64,000 bases of DNA from Phil1 sp040767925 (lineage in GTDB: Bacteria > Bacillota > Clostridia > Christensenellales > CAG-138). How positions within the stretch are numbered: position 1 is the first letter of the stretch; every line of letters starts with the position of its first letter. The translations under genes and the position numbers were made by a program. The notes beneath the pieces were generated by a model that saw nothing but the letters and a program-made list of their open reading frames with translations, was not told the DNA's origin and ran no database searches. The stretch covers positions 558,001 through 622,000 of the forward strand of contig JAXGNN010000001.1 of assembly GCA_040767925.1 (NCBI GenBank), read 5' to 3'. Below are positions 23,889-33,082 of this stretch, piece by piece.

Positions 23889-26855
23889 ATGGACACCGCA
23901 AAAAAACGCCAAACCTTTCTTCTGATCGCACTCGCACTCGCGCTGCTGATCTTCATCGCGCTGCTGCTGATCTTCGTCGTATTCAAAAAGGGCAAGCCAC
24001 CCTCATCGACCGATGCCGCTGAAGAGAAGAATGTCGCCGAGATCGTTACGCCTGCGGCGCTCACGGACGAGGAGCTGTACGATGCGTACGACCCCGCGCA
24101 GGATCCGGCACACCCGGTGCTGGACGAACGGGTCAGCGTATCCATCTCAACCCTCGGCAACCGCCCGGGCGAGGCGCGGCCGCAGGACATTGAGGCGGAA
24201 TACCCCGTCTTCAGCGTGCCGCCCGCGGCCAGCCCGACGCCGGAGCCAACGCCCGCGCCCTCGGCTACCCTCAACCCCGGCGGCTTATTCCCCGGCCTCG
24301 AGCCGAGCGTGAGCTTTCCCGGCCTCGACCTGCCCGATTTGTACATCACCTCCCCCGCCCCGCCCGACCCTGGCTTCACGGGCCGCGCGTTCGAGCTTAC
24401 GTGGGAATATACGGGCGGGCGGAAGCTTCTTTACACAGTATCCATCAGCACGGACGGCGGCTCGAGCTTTGAAAAGCTCGCCTCCGGCCTGAGCGAAAAA
24501 AGCTATGCCGTGACGCTGCCCGAAAAAGCGTGCGGCGCGTGCGTGCTGCGCGTGACGGGCACGCTCGATGGCATGGATTACGGCTTTGCCGACACGAAGC
24601 CGTTCGCGGTCGTCCAAGCGCCGGAGCCCGCGCCCACGATCATCGCGGATTACGTCGACCCGCAGGTGCGCTATACAAACGCGGAAGGCATGCGCATCAA
24701 CAGCGCGCTGTGCGAGGAGGTCTGGTTCAAGGCTGAGAACAGCGCCCAGGGCGCGGCGAAGCTCGTCTGGCAGCTTTCGGTCAGCCCGTTCTGGGGCACG
24801 GCGGAAAGCTTCGGCGCGGAGCAGGGCGTCGTCGCGGAAGGGGAGGTCGATCCCGCGCTCGGCGGCGAATTCCCCGTGGACATGAAGGCTGTCTGCGACG
24901 CGCTCGCCGAACCATCCGCCGGGGATGAGGATAATATCTATCTCTCCGCGCGCAGCGTCTATTCATTCTATCTTCGCGTGTTCGCGCTCGACGCGGGCGG
25001 GGAGCCCATCGGCGACCCGGGAGGCGGCATCTATTTCCAGTACGGCGCGGCAGAGATCATCCCGGGCGCGTTCGGCGCCTCCATGGAGCGGGAGCCGAAC
25101 ATACAGCTTCAGCTCTATGTTCCCTATTATTGGGAGCATCGGTGGGAGCGCGTCGCGCCCGCCGTCCTGAACCGCGATCTTGGGGACGACGCCGAGTATT
25201 TGCGCTTCATGGGGACGGACGGCCCGTACGCGGGAGAGATGACGGATGTCGTTTCGGGCATCGAGGACGCCGTAGACACGCTCAACGGCGCCATCAGCGA
25301 CGCGCTCGGCGCCGTGCCCGAGGGGGAAAAGGGCGCCGGATCCTATATCATCAGCCACGCGGTACAAGTAGAGCTTCAGGTCGCGACGTCGCCTTTCAGC
25401 GGCGGCACGCTGTTGGGCCTCGCCGCGCCGGCAGGGCTTGTGTACAGCTACCTCGACACCGCGCCGGACATCGCCAGGAATGACGAGTACGGCTCCGTTT
25501 ATTATTCCACCTCCGGCCACGGGATTGAATACGACCAGTTCGTGCCGACCGAGGCGGAGCTGGAAGCCATGGGCGGAATCTACTATTATGTGCGCGCGAT
25601 CTTCTACGTGCCGGACAAGACGAATCCGTCCGTGTTGCACCCCTACCCTTCGGAAACCGTCACGATCGCTTTTCGCGCCACGGATGCTTCAAAGAACGAG
25701 GTCAGGCAAATCACGGTCCGATCCGACATCCCCTATGTGCAGTTCGTCCAATATAATCCCATCAAATGGCAGCATTCGGATTACGACGAGTATTTCGAGG
25801 TGACGCGTCATGTCGAGGCCAGCGAAATGACCTTCTCCCTCACGCAGAACGGCAAAGTCGTGGTGCCGAGCTGCTATACATACATGACGTACGGCCTGAC
25901 GCTCGAAGAGTACCAGGCGCTCCTAGATGAGAAGCTGCCGCCCGGCGCGGTCATCCGCTATGTGAAAGGGGAGCCGGGCTTCTGGGAACGGTTTTTCGAC
26001 CTGCTCAAGTCCATCTACACCTCCGTGGCGAACGCCTATGCCGACGCCAAAGCCTCCGTGGTGTCGCTCGTGGACTACATTCCGCTCATCGGGGACGACG
26101 CGCGCGGCTTTTTGAAGAAGGCCGCCGCCTATGCCATCGACTACGGTCTCGCCTCCATCGGCCTGCCGCCGAGCCTGCCCAACATCGACCAGCTCGCCGA
26201 GGGCGGGATAGACTACGTCATGAAGGTCGCCGTCGATGAAGCGCTCCGGAGCGCGGGCGTGCCGGCGGACAGCCCCGCCGCGCAGGAAATCACCGAACAG
26301 GTGCGCGAACAGGTCGCCCAGGATTTGACGAACGAGCTGGAAAACGCCCTGATTGCACAGATGCAGAACCCGCTCAACGTGGGCTTCCTGCGCCTGGATA
26401 CGTCGAAGCTCTACGCCCCCGCGTATGTGGATGTGTTCGTGTGCAACTATTCCGCGACGCGCGCGACCCGTCCGGGCGAGCTGTTCTTCAGCTCGGGCAA
26501 CAGCTTCGACGTCTATAAGACCGCCTGCGTATACATCCCCGCGCTCGAGCCCGGGGAGCATGTGACCATACGCGTATACCTCGACCACTACAGGAACGAA
26601 AACGTCACATTCGATGAAAAATACAACGGCGCCTCCGACAAGCCCTACAAAATGCTGGTCTATACGCGCTTCGACCTGCCCGATGTGAACATCGCGGCGA
26701 AAGAGCAGGGCATCGCGGCTGCGCCCCTTTCGTATGTGACTCAGTTCGTCTACGACCACGACGCGTACAGCTACCGCTATGAGCGCGACTTCATTCCGGC
26801 CGAGGGGATCTATATTTCCGACAGCGCGCCGGATACGCAGGATTTCCTCGATTGA
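23889..26855 (+). CDS. Large membrane-anchored extracellular protein of unknown function
   Basis: 988-residue protein I do not recognise. After a short basic start it has one membrane span (about residues 9-34, rich in Leu/Ile/Ala) ending in FKKGK, which fits a type II anchor with the rest outside the cell. Next comes a Pro/Thr/Ala-rich linker (about residues 95-145), then an Ig/fibronectin-like beta domain (LTWEYTGGRKLLYTVSIST). Later parts are mixed, with an amphipathic helical region near residues 690-830 (EQVREQVAQDLTNELENAL). Another beta-type domain closes the protein (YAPAYVDVFVCNYSATRAT). The second ATG at 23889 is chosen because AAGAGG is 6 nt upstream. GC is high and codon use matches the core genes, unlike the adjacent toxin remnant. 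A role in cell-surface or secreted-protein display is possible but unproven. Confidence 0.8.
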   Translation: MDTAKKRQTFLLIALALALLIFIALLLIFVVFKKGKPPSSTDAAEEKNVAEIVTPAALTDEELYDAYDPAQDPAHPVLDERVSVSISTLGNRPGEARPQDIEAEYPVFSVPPAASPTPEPTPAPSATLNPGGLFPGLEPSVSFPGLDLPDLYITSPAPPDPGFTGRAFELTWEYTGGRKLLYTVSISTDGGSSFEKLASGLSEKSYAVTLPEKACGACVLRVTGTLDGMDYGFADTKPFAVVQAPEPAPTIIADYVDPQVRYTNAEGMRINSALCEEVWFKAENSAQGAAKLVWQLSVSPFWGTAESFGAEQGVVAEGEVDPALGGEFPVDMKAVCDALAEPSAGDEDNIYLSARSVYSFYLRVFALDAGGEPIGDPGGGIYFQYGAAEIIPGAFGASMEREPNIQLQLYVPYYWEHRWERVAPAVLNRDLGDDAEYLRFMGTDGPYAGEMTDVVSGIEDAVDTLNGAISDALGAVPEGEKGAGSYIISHAVQVELQVATSPFSGGTLLGLAAPAGLVYSYLDTAPDIARNDEYGSVYYSTSGHGIEYDQFVPTEAELEAMGGIYYYVRAIFYVPDKTNPSVLHPYPSETVTIAFRATDASKNEVRQITVRSDIPYVQFVQYNPIKWQHSDYDEYFEVTRHVEASEMTFSLTQNGKVVVPSCYTYMTYGLTLEEYQALLDEKLPPGAVIRYVKGEPGFWERFFDLLKSIYTSVANAYADAKASVVSLVDYIPLIGDDARGFLKKAAAYAIDYGLASIGLPPSLPNIDQLAEGGIDYVMKVAVDEALRSAGVPADSPAAQEITEQVREQVAQDLTNELENALIAQMQNPLNVGFLRLDTSKLYAPAYVDVFVCNYSATRATRPGELFFSSGNSFDVYKTACVYIPALEPGEHVTIRVYLDHYRNENVTFDEKYNGASDKPYKMLVYTRFDLPDVNIAAKEQGIAAAPLSYVTQFVYDHDAYSYRYERDFIPAEGIYISDSAPDTQDFLD

Positions 26856-27150
26856 TTTACCGACTACTGAACCACCGGTTGCCGCGGTGGTGTGCATCGG
26901 CTCTAAACAGGCATATGAAATCCTCGAGACCGTCGTTCCCGATGTCATCGACTACGAGAACTTCGTTTCCAATCTCGAGGTGAAAAGGGATTATCTCGCG
27001 GATCGCTGTCGGCTCCATCCGGCCGCTTTCGATGGCATCCTGCATGCCGTCCTGGTTCGCCGGCGTGCGCGGACGGACGGCGTGCTGGTTGTGCCCGACC
27101 GGGACGGATATGTCATATGGGCGGCATACCCGCCGAATGCGGAAAGCTGA
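26851..27150 (+). CDS. Possible small protein of about 99 residues, start unclear
   Basis: A frame overlapping the end of the surface-protein gene encodes a plausible sequence: VPDVIDYENFVSNLEVKR, then AAFDGILHAVLVRRR and VLVVPDRDGYVIWAAY. No ATG lies at a sensible place (candidates are ATT at 26851 or GTG near 26893) and no ribosome site is visible. It may be a short gene coupled to the preceding one, or a truncated relic. Not recognised. Confidence 0.35.
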   Translation: MDLPTTEPPVAAVVCIGSKQAYEILETVVPDVIDYENFVSNLEVKRDYLADRCRLHPAAFDGILHAVLVRRRARTDGVLVVPDRDGYVIWAAYPPNAES

Positions 27151-27201
27151 AAGGGCCTTGAAAGAGGCTCTGAATCGTTTGACTTATTCGCTTTCGCACG
27201 C

Positions 27202-27960
27202 TTATGATTGCTCCCCCGTCTCCTTTTTCAGGAGTTTGCATACATCATAGATATCGGTGATTTCATAATCCGGGGCAAAGCCGTCATAGCTGCCGATATC
27301 CTTGAGCGGCGTCAGGAACGAGGATATCTTGAACACCCGCCCAAACCCCACCCTGCGCGCGCCGACTACATCACGGGAGACTGTGTCACCCACAAACGCG
27401 CACTCCTCGGGGGCGAACCGCCCTTGGCTCAGAGCGATTTTAAATATTTTCGGATGCGGCTTGCGGTAGCCCACGATGCTCGAAAGGGTGATATCGTCGA
27501 AATACTGGCGCACGCCGTACTCCTCAAGCGTCTGAAACACCTGGAAGACGCTCGCCGTATTGCTTACCACCGCCACATACATCCCCATCTGCTTCAGGGC
27601 TTTGAGCATGGGCGCCGCGTTTTTGCGAAGATTCCGGTCGAAATAGGTAATCTCCCACATATGCGCGATCTCCTCGCTGGCGGCGAAGAGCTTCTCGCGG
27701 TCAACGGGGATATGCAAAAAGCCGTAATCCGCCCAGATCTGCTCGGGTTTGAGCTCAAATTGCGTTACCTCCGCTTCATCCTTGTAGCGCATGATTTCGG
27801 GATAGACCCTTGCCCAAAGCTCCTCCTCGCCGTAAGGAACCTCTATGCCGTATTTTTGCAGGATACGATAAAGCCCTTGTCCGGTACGCCTTACATTTTC
27901 TTCATCGGAATAGAGATCTTCCAGCGTTCCTCCCATGTCGAACATAACCGCTTTAATCAT
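27202..27960 (-). CDS. HAD-superfamily hydrolase
   Basis: 252-residue haloacid-dehalogenase-fold protein with an alpha-helical cap (subfamily IA). Motif I is FDMGGTL with the nucleophile Asp at residue 8; the second Asp of DxD is a Gly. Motif II is VVSNTAS, motif III lies in GYRKPHPKIFKI, and motif IV is FVGDTVSRDVVGAR. HADs with Gly at this place include active sugar-phosphatases (YihX type). It is 18 nt downstream of the mgtC-like gene and convergent with the surface-protein gene. Its link to the cyclitol regulon is unclear. Confidence 0.88.
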   Translation of the reverse strand: MIKAVMFDMGGTLEDLYSDEENVRRTGQGLYRILQKYGIEVPYGEEELWARVYPEIMRYKDEAEVTQFELKPEQIWADYGFLHIPVDREKLFAASEEIAHMWEITYFDRNLRKNAAPMLKALKQMGMYVAVVSNTASVFQVFQTLEEYGVRQYFDDITLSSIVGYRKPHPKIFKIALSQGRFAPEECAFVGDTVSRDVVGARRVGFGRVFKISSFLTPLKDIGSYDGFAPDYEITDIYDVCKLLKKETGEQS

Positions 27961-27978
27961 CTCGTTCTCCCCTTCTAT

Positions 27979-28671
27979 TTAGTCGCTGAGCTCTTCAGCG
28001 AACAGCACTCCGCTGAAATCCTCCACAATCCGAAGCGCCTCATCTCGCTTCATGGCGGCGGGAAGCTTGAGCACACAGAACAGGCCGATGCCTTGCTTAT
28101 TGTCCGATCTGGTCGTCTCCACGTCGACCGCCTCGATCGCCATCTCGCGCATCGCATCGATGAACGGTTTGAGGTCAGTTACGTCGTGGAATATGATAAA
28201 CAGCGGAAGTCTATGCAGCTTTCGCGTATAGGCACTTTCAAGCCGATCGGCATACACCATTACGAACAACAGTATCAGGAGGGTCACGATCGCGCCGAGG
28301 TAGAAGCCTATGCCTATGGCAATGCCCATGCAGGCCGCCACCCACAGCCCCGCCGCGGTTGTGAGACCCTTCACGCGGAAATACCGCGTCACCATGATGG
28401 TGCCCGCGCCTAAAAAACCGATGCCGCAGACGATCTGTGCGGGCAGGCGGCTTACATCCGCCCGAAACAGCTCGCTCATAAACTGCGCCGTCATGGTCGC
28501 GACGGTCGATCCTATGCAAACCAGCATATACGTGCGCAGGCCGGCGGGCCGCCGCTTGCGCGTGCGCTCTATGCCGAGTATCCCGCTGAACAGCACCGAC
28601 ATGACGAGCCTTAGGATAATCGTTACTTCGTTGAGGTCCATCAGCCCCAGACTTTCAATCAGTTCCTGCAA
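27979..28671 (-). CDS. MgtC/SapB-family membrane protein
   Basis: 230-residue protein with four to five membrane spans. The family signature is clear: RLVMSVLFSGILGIERTRKRRPAGLRT near residues 22-48 and GIGFLGAGTIMV near residue 83, followed by a cytoplasmic C-terminal domain with ACT-like secondary structure (residues 145-230). MgtC proteins affect magnesium homeostasis and virulence in some bacteria, and their biochemical role is debated. It is followed by a HAD gene at 18 nt. No magnesium riboswitch was found in the 63-nt upstream gap. Confidence 0.93.
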   Translation of the reverse strand: MQELIESLGLMDLNEVTIILRLVMSVLFSGILGIERTRKRRPAGLRTYMLVCIGSTVATMTAQFMSELFRADVSRLPAQIVCGIGFLGAGTIMVTRYFRVKGLTTAAGLWVAACMGIAIGIGFYLGAIVTLLILLFVMVYADRLESAYTRKLHRLPLFIIFHDVTDLKPFIDAMREMAIEAVDVETTRSDNKQGIGLFCVLKLPAAMKRDEALRIVEDFSGVLFAEELSD

Positions 28672-28734
28672 AAATCACACCTTCTCTCATAAAAGAACTT
28701 ATTGATCGTCCACACGGAATGCGTGTAATCCTTG

Positions 28735-29466
28735 TCAAGGCTTGTTGTTATGCGTCGAACTGAACAAATCCGCCTCGCTCTGCGCGATGATATCCCCAAA
28801 GCCCGGGCACCACATCCGGAATTTTCCCGACTCTATGGCCGCTTTTATATCGTATGAATCGTTGATGGGGGTTTCAAACAGCATCGCGGCGCGCCCCTCG
28901 TCGCCGGGGCGGTGCATATCGGAGCCGCAAGTCCGCAGAAGATGCGGGTTGGCCCTCGCCAGCTCCAGCGCGAGTTCGTTGCGGCTCTTGTGCCTCGGGT
29001 TGCAGTTGGCGATCTCCAGCCCGTGCACGCAGTCATAGAACACCTCGTCGTATTTGCGGTATGGGTGCGCGTGGATGATAAGCACTTCATCGCCGTATTT
29101 TTTGAAGAAGGTCTCATGGTCCATATCGCATATATAGGGGTTTGCGCGCAGCCACGCTTCGTCTACGCCGTAAATGAGATAATCGCTTTCGGTTTCAGGG
29201 AAGCGCAGCTCGATCCCGAAGCACACGTTAAGGCCGATAGCGTCGCCCTTCTTCTTCGCCTCATGGTATCCGAACATATACTGATCCATGCAGGCCTGCC
29301 AGTCGTCCCGGCAGTGCATAAGCGATATGAACTCGCCGTGCAGGTGATCGGTGACGCATATGCCGTCATAGCCGAGCCGCTTGTATGTCTCTGCGGTTTC
29401 CGGCGCCTTGATATATCCGCAGCGGCTTGTTTCCATGGTATGAACATGAATATCGTATTTGTACAT
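28735..29466 (-). CDS. PHP-domain phosphoesterase
   Basis: 243-residue protein of the polymerase-and-histidinol-phosphatase (PHP) superfamily, usually a metal-dependent phosphoesterase. Metal ligands are visible in order: HIHVHTMETSRC at the N-terminus, VTDHLHGEF, a Glu in CFGIELRFPE, IIHAHPYRK, and GSDMHRPGDEG. It lies 19 nt downstream of the lacI gene that I assign to the cyclitol regulon, so the two form one transcript. That points to removal of phosphate from an imported or intermediate cyclitol phosphate, an inference. Confidence 0.9.
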   Translation of the reverse strand: MYKYDIHVHTMETSRCGYIKAPETAETYKRLGYDGICVTDHLHGEFISLMHCRDDWQACMDQYMFGYHEAKKKGDAIGLNVCFGIELRFPETESDYLIYGVDEAWLRANPYICDMDHETFFKKYGDEVLIIHAHPYRKYDEVFYDCVHGLEIANCNPRHKSRNELALELARANPHLLRTCGSDMHRPGDEGRAAMLFETPINDSYDIKAAIESGKFRMWCPGFGDIIAQSEADLFSSTHNNKP

Positions 29467-29485
29467 GCTTCGCCCCTTTTATACT

Positions 29486-30502
29486 CTATGCCTGGTCCGC
29501 TATTTTGCGGCATGAGCCGCGCTCGATGAGCGACGGCGCCAGGATCCGATGGGAATACCCCACGGACGGATTGCTTATCTTCTCGAGCACCATATCCACC
29601 GCCAATGCGCCCATGCTCTTCTTCGGCTGTTCGATCGTGGTGAGGTTGATCTTGGGCAGCCCCGCGTAGGCGATATTGTCAAACCCCAATACGGACAGGG
29701 TTTTAGGGATATCTATGCCGGCCTCCTCCGCCGCGCCGAGCAGCCCAAGCGCCATCGAGTCCGCCGCGGCGAATATGGCGGTATGCTTAAGCGGCTTCTG
29801 AAAGAGCTGCTTGGCCAGCTGATAGCCCGCCGATATGGAGCTGAAGGGATAGCCGCTGTTATAGATTTGAGGTTTGATTTTCAGCGCTTTGCAGGCGTCC
29901 GTATAGCCATCCGCGCGAAGCTGATGCGTCACGCTGTTTTTGCGGCGCCCGAAGTAGAGTATGTCCCTGTGCCCGAGCGAATAAAGATACTCGGTGCCGA
30001 TATACATGCCGCGATAGTTGTCCACCGAAACGTAGCTCTCCGGCAGATCCCGCAGGTTTTCGCCCATGAATACCGTGGGCACGACGGATATGTAGTCCTT
30101 TAATGAAATATACGAATCCGCATGGCAAGGCATGAGTATGATACCGTCAACCTGTCTGCCCAAAAGCAGTTTAAACACATGCTTCTCCATCGCCATATCG
30201 TGCGAGGAATTGCAGAGCATCAATTTGTATCCCATCTCCCGCGTGCGCAACTCCACATGATACGCGAGCTCGGACATGAACGGGTTGTCTATGCCGGTGA
30301 CGATGAGGCCGAGGAGCTTTGTGCGCTTGAGCACCATGGACTGCGCCGCGTAGTTGGTTGTATAGCCCATCTCCTCGCATATCTTCAGCACCCGCTTGCG
30401 CGTATCCTCGCCTATCTCAGAGCTGCCGGAGAGCGCGCGCGACACCGTCGCGTAGGATACGTTGGCCACCTTGGCGATATCTTTTATGGTTGGCTTCTTC
30501 AT
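29486..30502 (-). CDS. LacI-family repressor of the putative inositol-phosphate regulon
   Basis: 338-residue LacI/GalR regulator. The helix-turn-helix is MKKPTIKDIAKVANVSYATV with hinge YTTNYAAQSMVLKRTKLLGL, then the sensor domain beginning IVTGIDNPFMSEL. A TTG at 30508 with a nearer AAAGGA site is an alternative start two codons upstream. The gene is preceded by a near-consensus promoter and a CGCAAACGTTTCCG operator, which predicts self-repression, and is divergent from the HAD-iol operon that carries the same operator. The effector could be an inositol phosphate or a ring-oxidised product. Confidence 0.93.
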   Translation of the reverse strand: MKKPTIKDIAKVANVSYATVSRALSGSSEIGEDTRKRVLKICEEMGYTTNYAAQSMVLKRTKLLGLIVTGIDNPFMSELAYHVELRTREMGYKLMLCNSSHDMAMEKHVFKLLLGRQVDGIILMPCHADSYISLKDYISVVPTVFMGENLRDLPESYVSVDNYRGMYIGTEYLYSLGHRDILYFGRRKNSVTHQLRADGYTDACKALKIKPQIYNSGYPFSSISAGYQLAKQLFQKPLKHTAIFAAADSMALGLLGAAEEAGIDIPKTLSVLGFDNIAYAGLPKINLTTIEQPKKSMGALAVDMVLEKISNPSVGYSHRILAPSLIERGSCRKIADQA

Positions 30503-30545
30503 CAGCAATTGTATCCTTTAATATTAAAATATGGCCCATTGTCCT

Positions 30546-30559
30546 CGCAAACGTTTCCG
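30546..30559. promoter_or_regulatory. LacI operator, site 1 (lacI gene)
   Basis: CGCAAACGTTTCCG matches the perfect palindrome at 48620-48633 in 13 of 14 positions. It lies 12 bp downstream of the -10 box of the lacI promoter, consistent with autoregulation. Confidence 0.75.
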
Positions 30560-30570
30560 GTATTTAAATT

Positions 30571-30599
30571 ATGATACATCTTTTTCATTGGATTGTCAA
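30571..30599 (-). promoter_or_regulatory. Promoter of lacI-PHP
   Basis: Minus strand: TTGACA (30594-30599), 17-bp spacer, TATCAT (30571-30576). Confidence 0.75.
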
Positions 30600-30690
30600 C
30601 GGAAAGAATAGAGTGGGCGCCCTCAGTAAAATCGACGCTTATGGCAAAACGAGATTAAAATACATTATTAAATAAACGATTATCCCCTTA

Positions 30691-30719
30691 TTGACAAAAT
30701 GAGGGCGGTACATTACAAT
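30691..30719 (+). promoter_or_regulatory. Promoter of the HAD-iol operon
   Basis: TTGACA (30691-30696), 17-bp spacer, TACAAT (30714-30719). Transcription would start near 30726, about 80 nt before the first gene, with the operator in the early transcribed region. Confidence 0.75.
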
Positions 30720-30740
30720 TAAATTTATTAAAAAGATGTA

Positions 30741-30754
30741 TGTAAACGTTTGCG
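30741..30754. promoter_or_regulatory. LacI operator, site 2 (HAD-iol operon)
   Basis: TGTAAACGTTTGCG matches the perfect site at 48620-48633 in 12 of 14 positions and lies about 20 bp past the -10 box, in reach to block the polymerase. Confidence 0.75.
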
Positions 30755-30807
30755 TTAAGCGGCGGATTTATAGCATATGCGGCGATCAATCAATGGAGGT
30801 ATGGAAC

Positions 30808-31533
30808 ATGATCGACACCATCTTCTTCGATATCGGAAACACGCTTCGGGTCGTCGTCAGGGACAAAGCGTTCTCCAAGGCGGCCGAGGATGAATTGATG
30901 CGGCTCGTGGGCACGGACGAAGAGCACGACGCGTTTTTTGCGAAGCTCACGGCCAACTGGGACAGATACCGCAAGGCGGCCAAGGGCGGGGCGCTCGAGG
31001 CTTCCGAGATGGAGCTCTGGAGTCAGCACCTCCTGCCGGACTATCCCGCGGAGCGCATCTGCGCGGTCGCGGGCAGGCTCACGCGGCTCTGGCGGGACCA
31101 CGACGGGCACCGCGTCGCGCGGCCGGACGTCAAGGCCACCCTCGCCGAGCTCGACAGGCGCGGATATACGATGGGCATCATCGCCAACACCATCACCGAA
31201 ACCGAAATCCCCGACTGGATGATCGAAGACGAGGTCGCCCATTACTTTAAAACCGTCATCCTCTCCTCCAAGGTGCGCTTGCGCAAGCCCGACCCGGCGA
31301 TCTATCAGCTCGCCTGCCGCGCCATCGGCAAGCCGCCGGAAAACTGCGCCTATATCGGCGACAACCCGATACGCGACGTGGAGGGCACGCGCGCCGCGGG
31401 CTGGGCGATGATGGTCCGCATCGACGAGCCGGACACCATCAAAAACGAGCCGCAGGAGGTCAGTTGCCGGGCCGACCACACCATCACTGAAATCTCGCAA
31501 TTGCTTGAGATATTCCCGCCGCTTTGCCCGTAA
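30808..31533 (+). CDS. HAD-superfamily hydrolase, cyclitol-regulon paralogue 1
   Basis: 241-residue HAD hydrolase with helical cap. Motif I is FFDIGNTLR (nucleophile Asp8, Gly at the DxD second position), motif II IIANTITETEIPDW, motif III RLRKPDPAIY and motif IV YIGDNPIRDVEGTRAAG. The ATG at 30808 follows a GGAGGT site; earlier in-frame codons lie inside the operator. It is the first gene of a nine-gene operon and the first of three tandem HAD paralogues. A sugar- or cyclitol-phosphate phosphatase role is inferred; YihX-type HADs with DLGN are active phosphatases. Confidence 0.9.
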   Translation: MIDTIFFDIGNTLRVVVRDKAFSKAAEDELMRLVGTDEEHDAFFAKLTANWDRYRKAAKGGALEASEMELWSQHLLPDYPAERICAVAGRLTRLWRDHDGHRVARPDVKATLAELDRRGYTMGIIANTITETEIPDWMIEDEVAHYFKTVILSSKVRLRKPDPAIYQLACRAIGKPPENCAYIGDNPIRDVEGTRAAGWAMMVRIDEPDTIKNEPQEVSCRADHTITEISQLLEIFPPLCP

Positions 31534-31550
31534 GGCCCGGGGTGCGCAGG

Positions 31551-32315
31551 ATGGAAAAGGGGTTTGACGCGATTTTTTACGATCTGGGCGGCACGCTCCG
31601 CCTCGTCGAGCGGGACGCGGCGTTCGAGGCGGCCGCGCGAAGGCGCATCGCCGAACTTTGCGGCGAGGCGGGCAATCCCGACGAGTTCTGCAAGTTTTTG
31701 GATTACCGCTATGAGGGTTACCGCAAATGGTGCTTTGAAACCATGCGCGAAGCGCCGGAATGGGAGCTTTGGGCCAAATGGCTCGCGCCGGAATATCCGC
31801 GCGAGCAAATCCTAAAAAACGCGGTGGAACTGACGATCGAATTTCGCAACAAGGACGGACGGCGCGTGGTCGCTCAAAACGGCGCGCAATCGGTAAAGGA
31901 TCTGTATGCGAATGGCTATAAGCTCGGCATCATCAGCAATCTCGTCACCTCCCGGGAGATTCCCGACTGGCTCGAGCGCGACGATCTGCAAAAGTACTTC
32001 GGCGCGGTGCTGCTCTCCTGCGTGGAAGGCATACGCAAGCCCGACCCGCGCATCAGCGAAAATGCCTGCAAGCTGCTGGACGTGGCGCCGGAGCGCTGCG
32101 CTTATATCGGCGACAACCTTAAGCGCGACGTCGAGGGCACGCGCATGGCGGGCTTCGGCATGTTCATACTCTACACCACGCCGCAAAAGCTCGCGCGAGA
32201 GAGGATCTCCGACGATAACCGGCCCGACGCCGTCATATTCGACTTTGCGGAATTGAAGGAGCTGTTCCCCAAAGCGCCTGCCGTAAACTGGAAAAAAGTC
32301 AGGAGGGCGGATTGA
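31551..32315 (+). CDS. HAD-superfamily hydrolase, cyclitol-regulon paralogue 2
   Basis: 254-residue paralogue of its upstream neighbour. Motif I FYDLGGTLR (nucleophile Asp11), motif II IISNLVTSREIPDWL, motif III GIRKPDPRI and motif IV YIGDNLKRDVEGTRMAG are conserved. The ATG at 31551 sits after a GCAGG ribosome site and 17 nt past the upstream stop. The cap segments diverge between the paralogues, suggesting different phosphate positions or substrates. Confidence 0.9.
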   Translation: MEKGFDAIFYDLGGTLRLVERDAAFEAAARRRIAELCGEAGNPDEFCKFLDYRYEGYRKWCFETMREAPEWELWAKWLAPEYPREQILKNAVELTIEFRNKDGRRVVAQNGAQSVKDLYANGYKLGIISNLVTSREIPDWLERDDLQKYFGAVLLSCVEGIRKPDPRISENACKLLDVAPERCAYIGDNLKRDVEGTRMAGFGMFILYTTPQKLARERISDDNRPDAVIFDFAELKELFPKAPAVNWKKVRRAD

Positions 32316-33082
32316 TGGAAAAGCGCATTACGACTATATTTATAGATCTCGGCGGCACGTTCCGCGTGGTTACCGAAAACAAGCCCTATTCCGACGCCGC
32401 CAAGGCGCGCATAGCCGAGCTCGTGGGCACGGAAATGGAGCCGGAGCAGTTTCACGCGCTCATCGAAGCGCGCTACGACGTCTATCGGCAGTGGGCGCTC
32501 AAATACATGTGCGAGGCGCCCGAGGAAATGCTTTGGGCGCGCTGGCTCGCGCCGGAATACGACAGGGAGCGGCTTGCCAAAAACGCGGGGGAGCTTACGT
32601 ACCAGTACCGCCGCGCGAAGGGCGAGCGCGTGGTGGTTCCCGGCGGCGTAAGGACCATAAAGGAACTGCACGCGCGCGGCTACATCCTCGGCGTCATCAG
32701 CGACCTCGTGGGCTGCAGCGAGGTGGACGAATGGCTGGATAAGGACGGATTGCGGCCGTACTTCGCCACGGTGCAGCAGTCCTCCGTGACGACGCTGCGC
32801 AAACCCCATCCCGCGATATACTTCCTCGCGCTTAAGGAGGCAAACGCGCGCGCGGAGGAATCGGTGTTCGTGGGCGACAATCTCAAGCGCGACATAATAG
32901 GCGCGAAGGAAGCCATGTTCGGCGCGACCATCGCCGTGGACTATGGCGTCGCGCCGCTGAAGCTGACGGAGGAGAACATGCCGGACGGGATTATCACGCA
33001 GTTCGACCAGCTGCTGGACGTTTTTCCCGCCCCGCCGCGCATGATACTCGACGCGTTGGAAAAAAGGAGTGTGCTGCAATGA
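32315..33082 (+). CDS. HAD-superfamily hydrolase, cyclitol-regulon paralogue 3
   Basis: 255-residue third HAD paralogue. Motif I FIDLGGTFR (nucleophile Asp11), motif II VISDLVGCSEVDEWL, motif III TLRKPHPAIYF and motif IV FVGDNLKRDIIGAKEA. AGGAGG lies 8 nt before the ATG, which overlaps the preceding stop by one base (TGATG). The next gene starts inside its stop codon (ATGA). Three tandem copies show local duplication of this enzyme type. Confidence 0.9.
   Translation: MEKRITTIFIDLGGTFRVVTENKPYSDAAKARIAELVGTEMEPEQFHALIEARYDVYRQWALKYMCEAPEEMLWARWLAPEYDRERLAKNAGELTYQYRRAKGERVVVPGGVRTIKELHARGYILGVISDLVGCSEVDEWLDKDGLRPYFATVQQSSVTTLRKPHPAIYFLALKEANARAEESVFVGDNLKRDIIGAKEAMFGATIAVDYGVAPLKLTEENMPDGIITQFDQLLDVFPAPPRMILDALEKRSVLQ

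Noticed and set aside
23574..23912. 112-residue minus-strand frame over the end of the toxin remnant
   Set aside because: It overlaps the remnant and the start of the surface-protein gene and has no recognisable motif or ribosome site.
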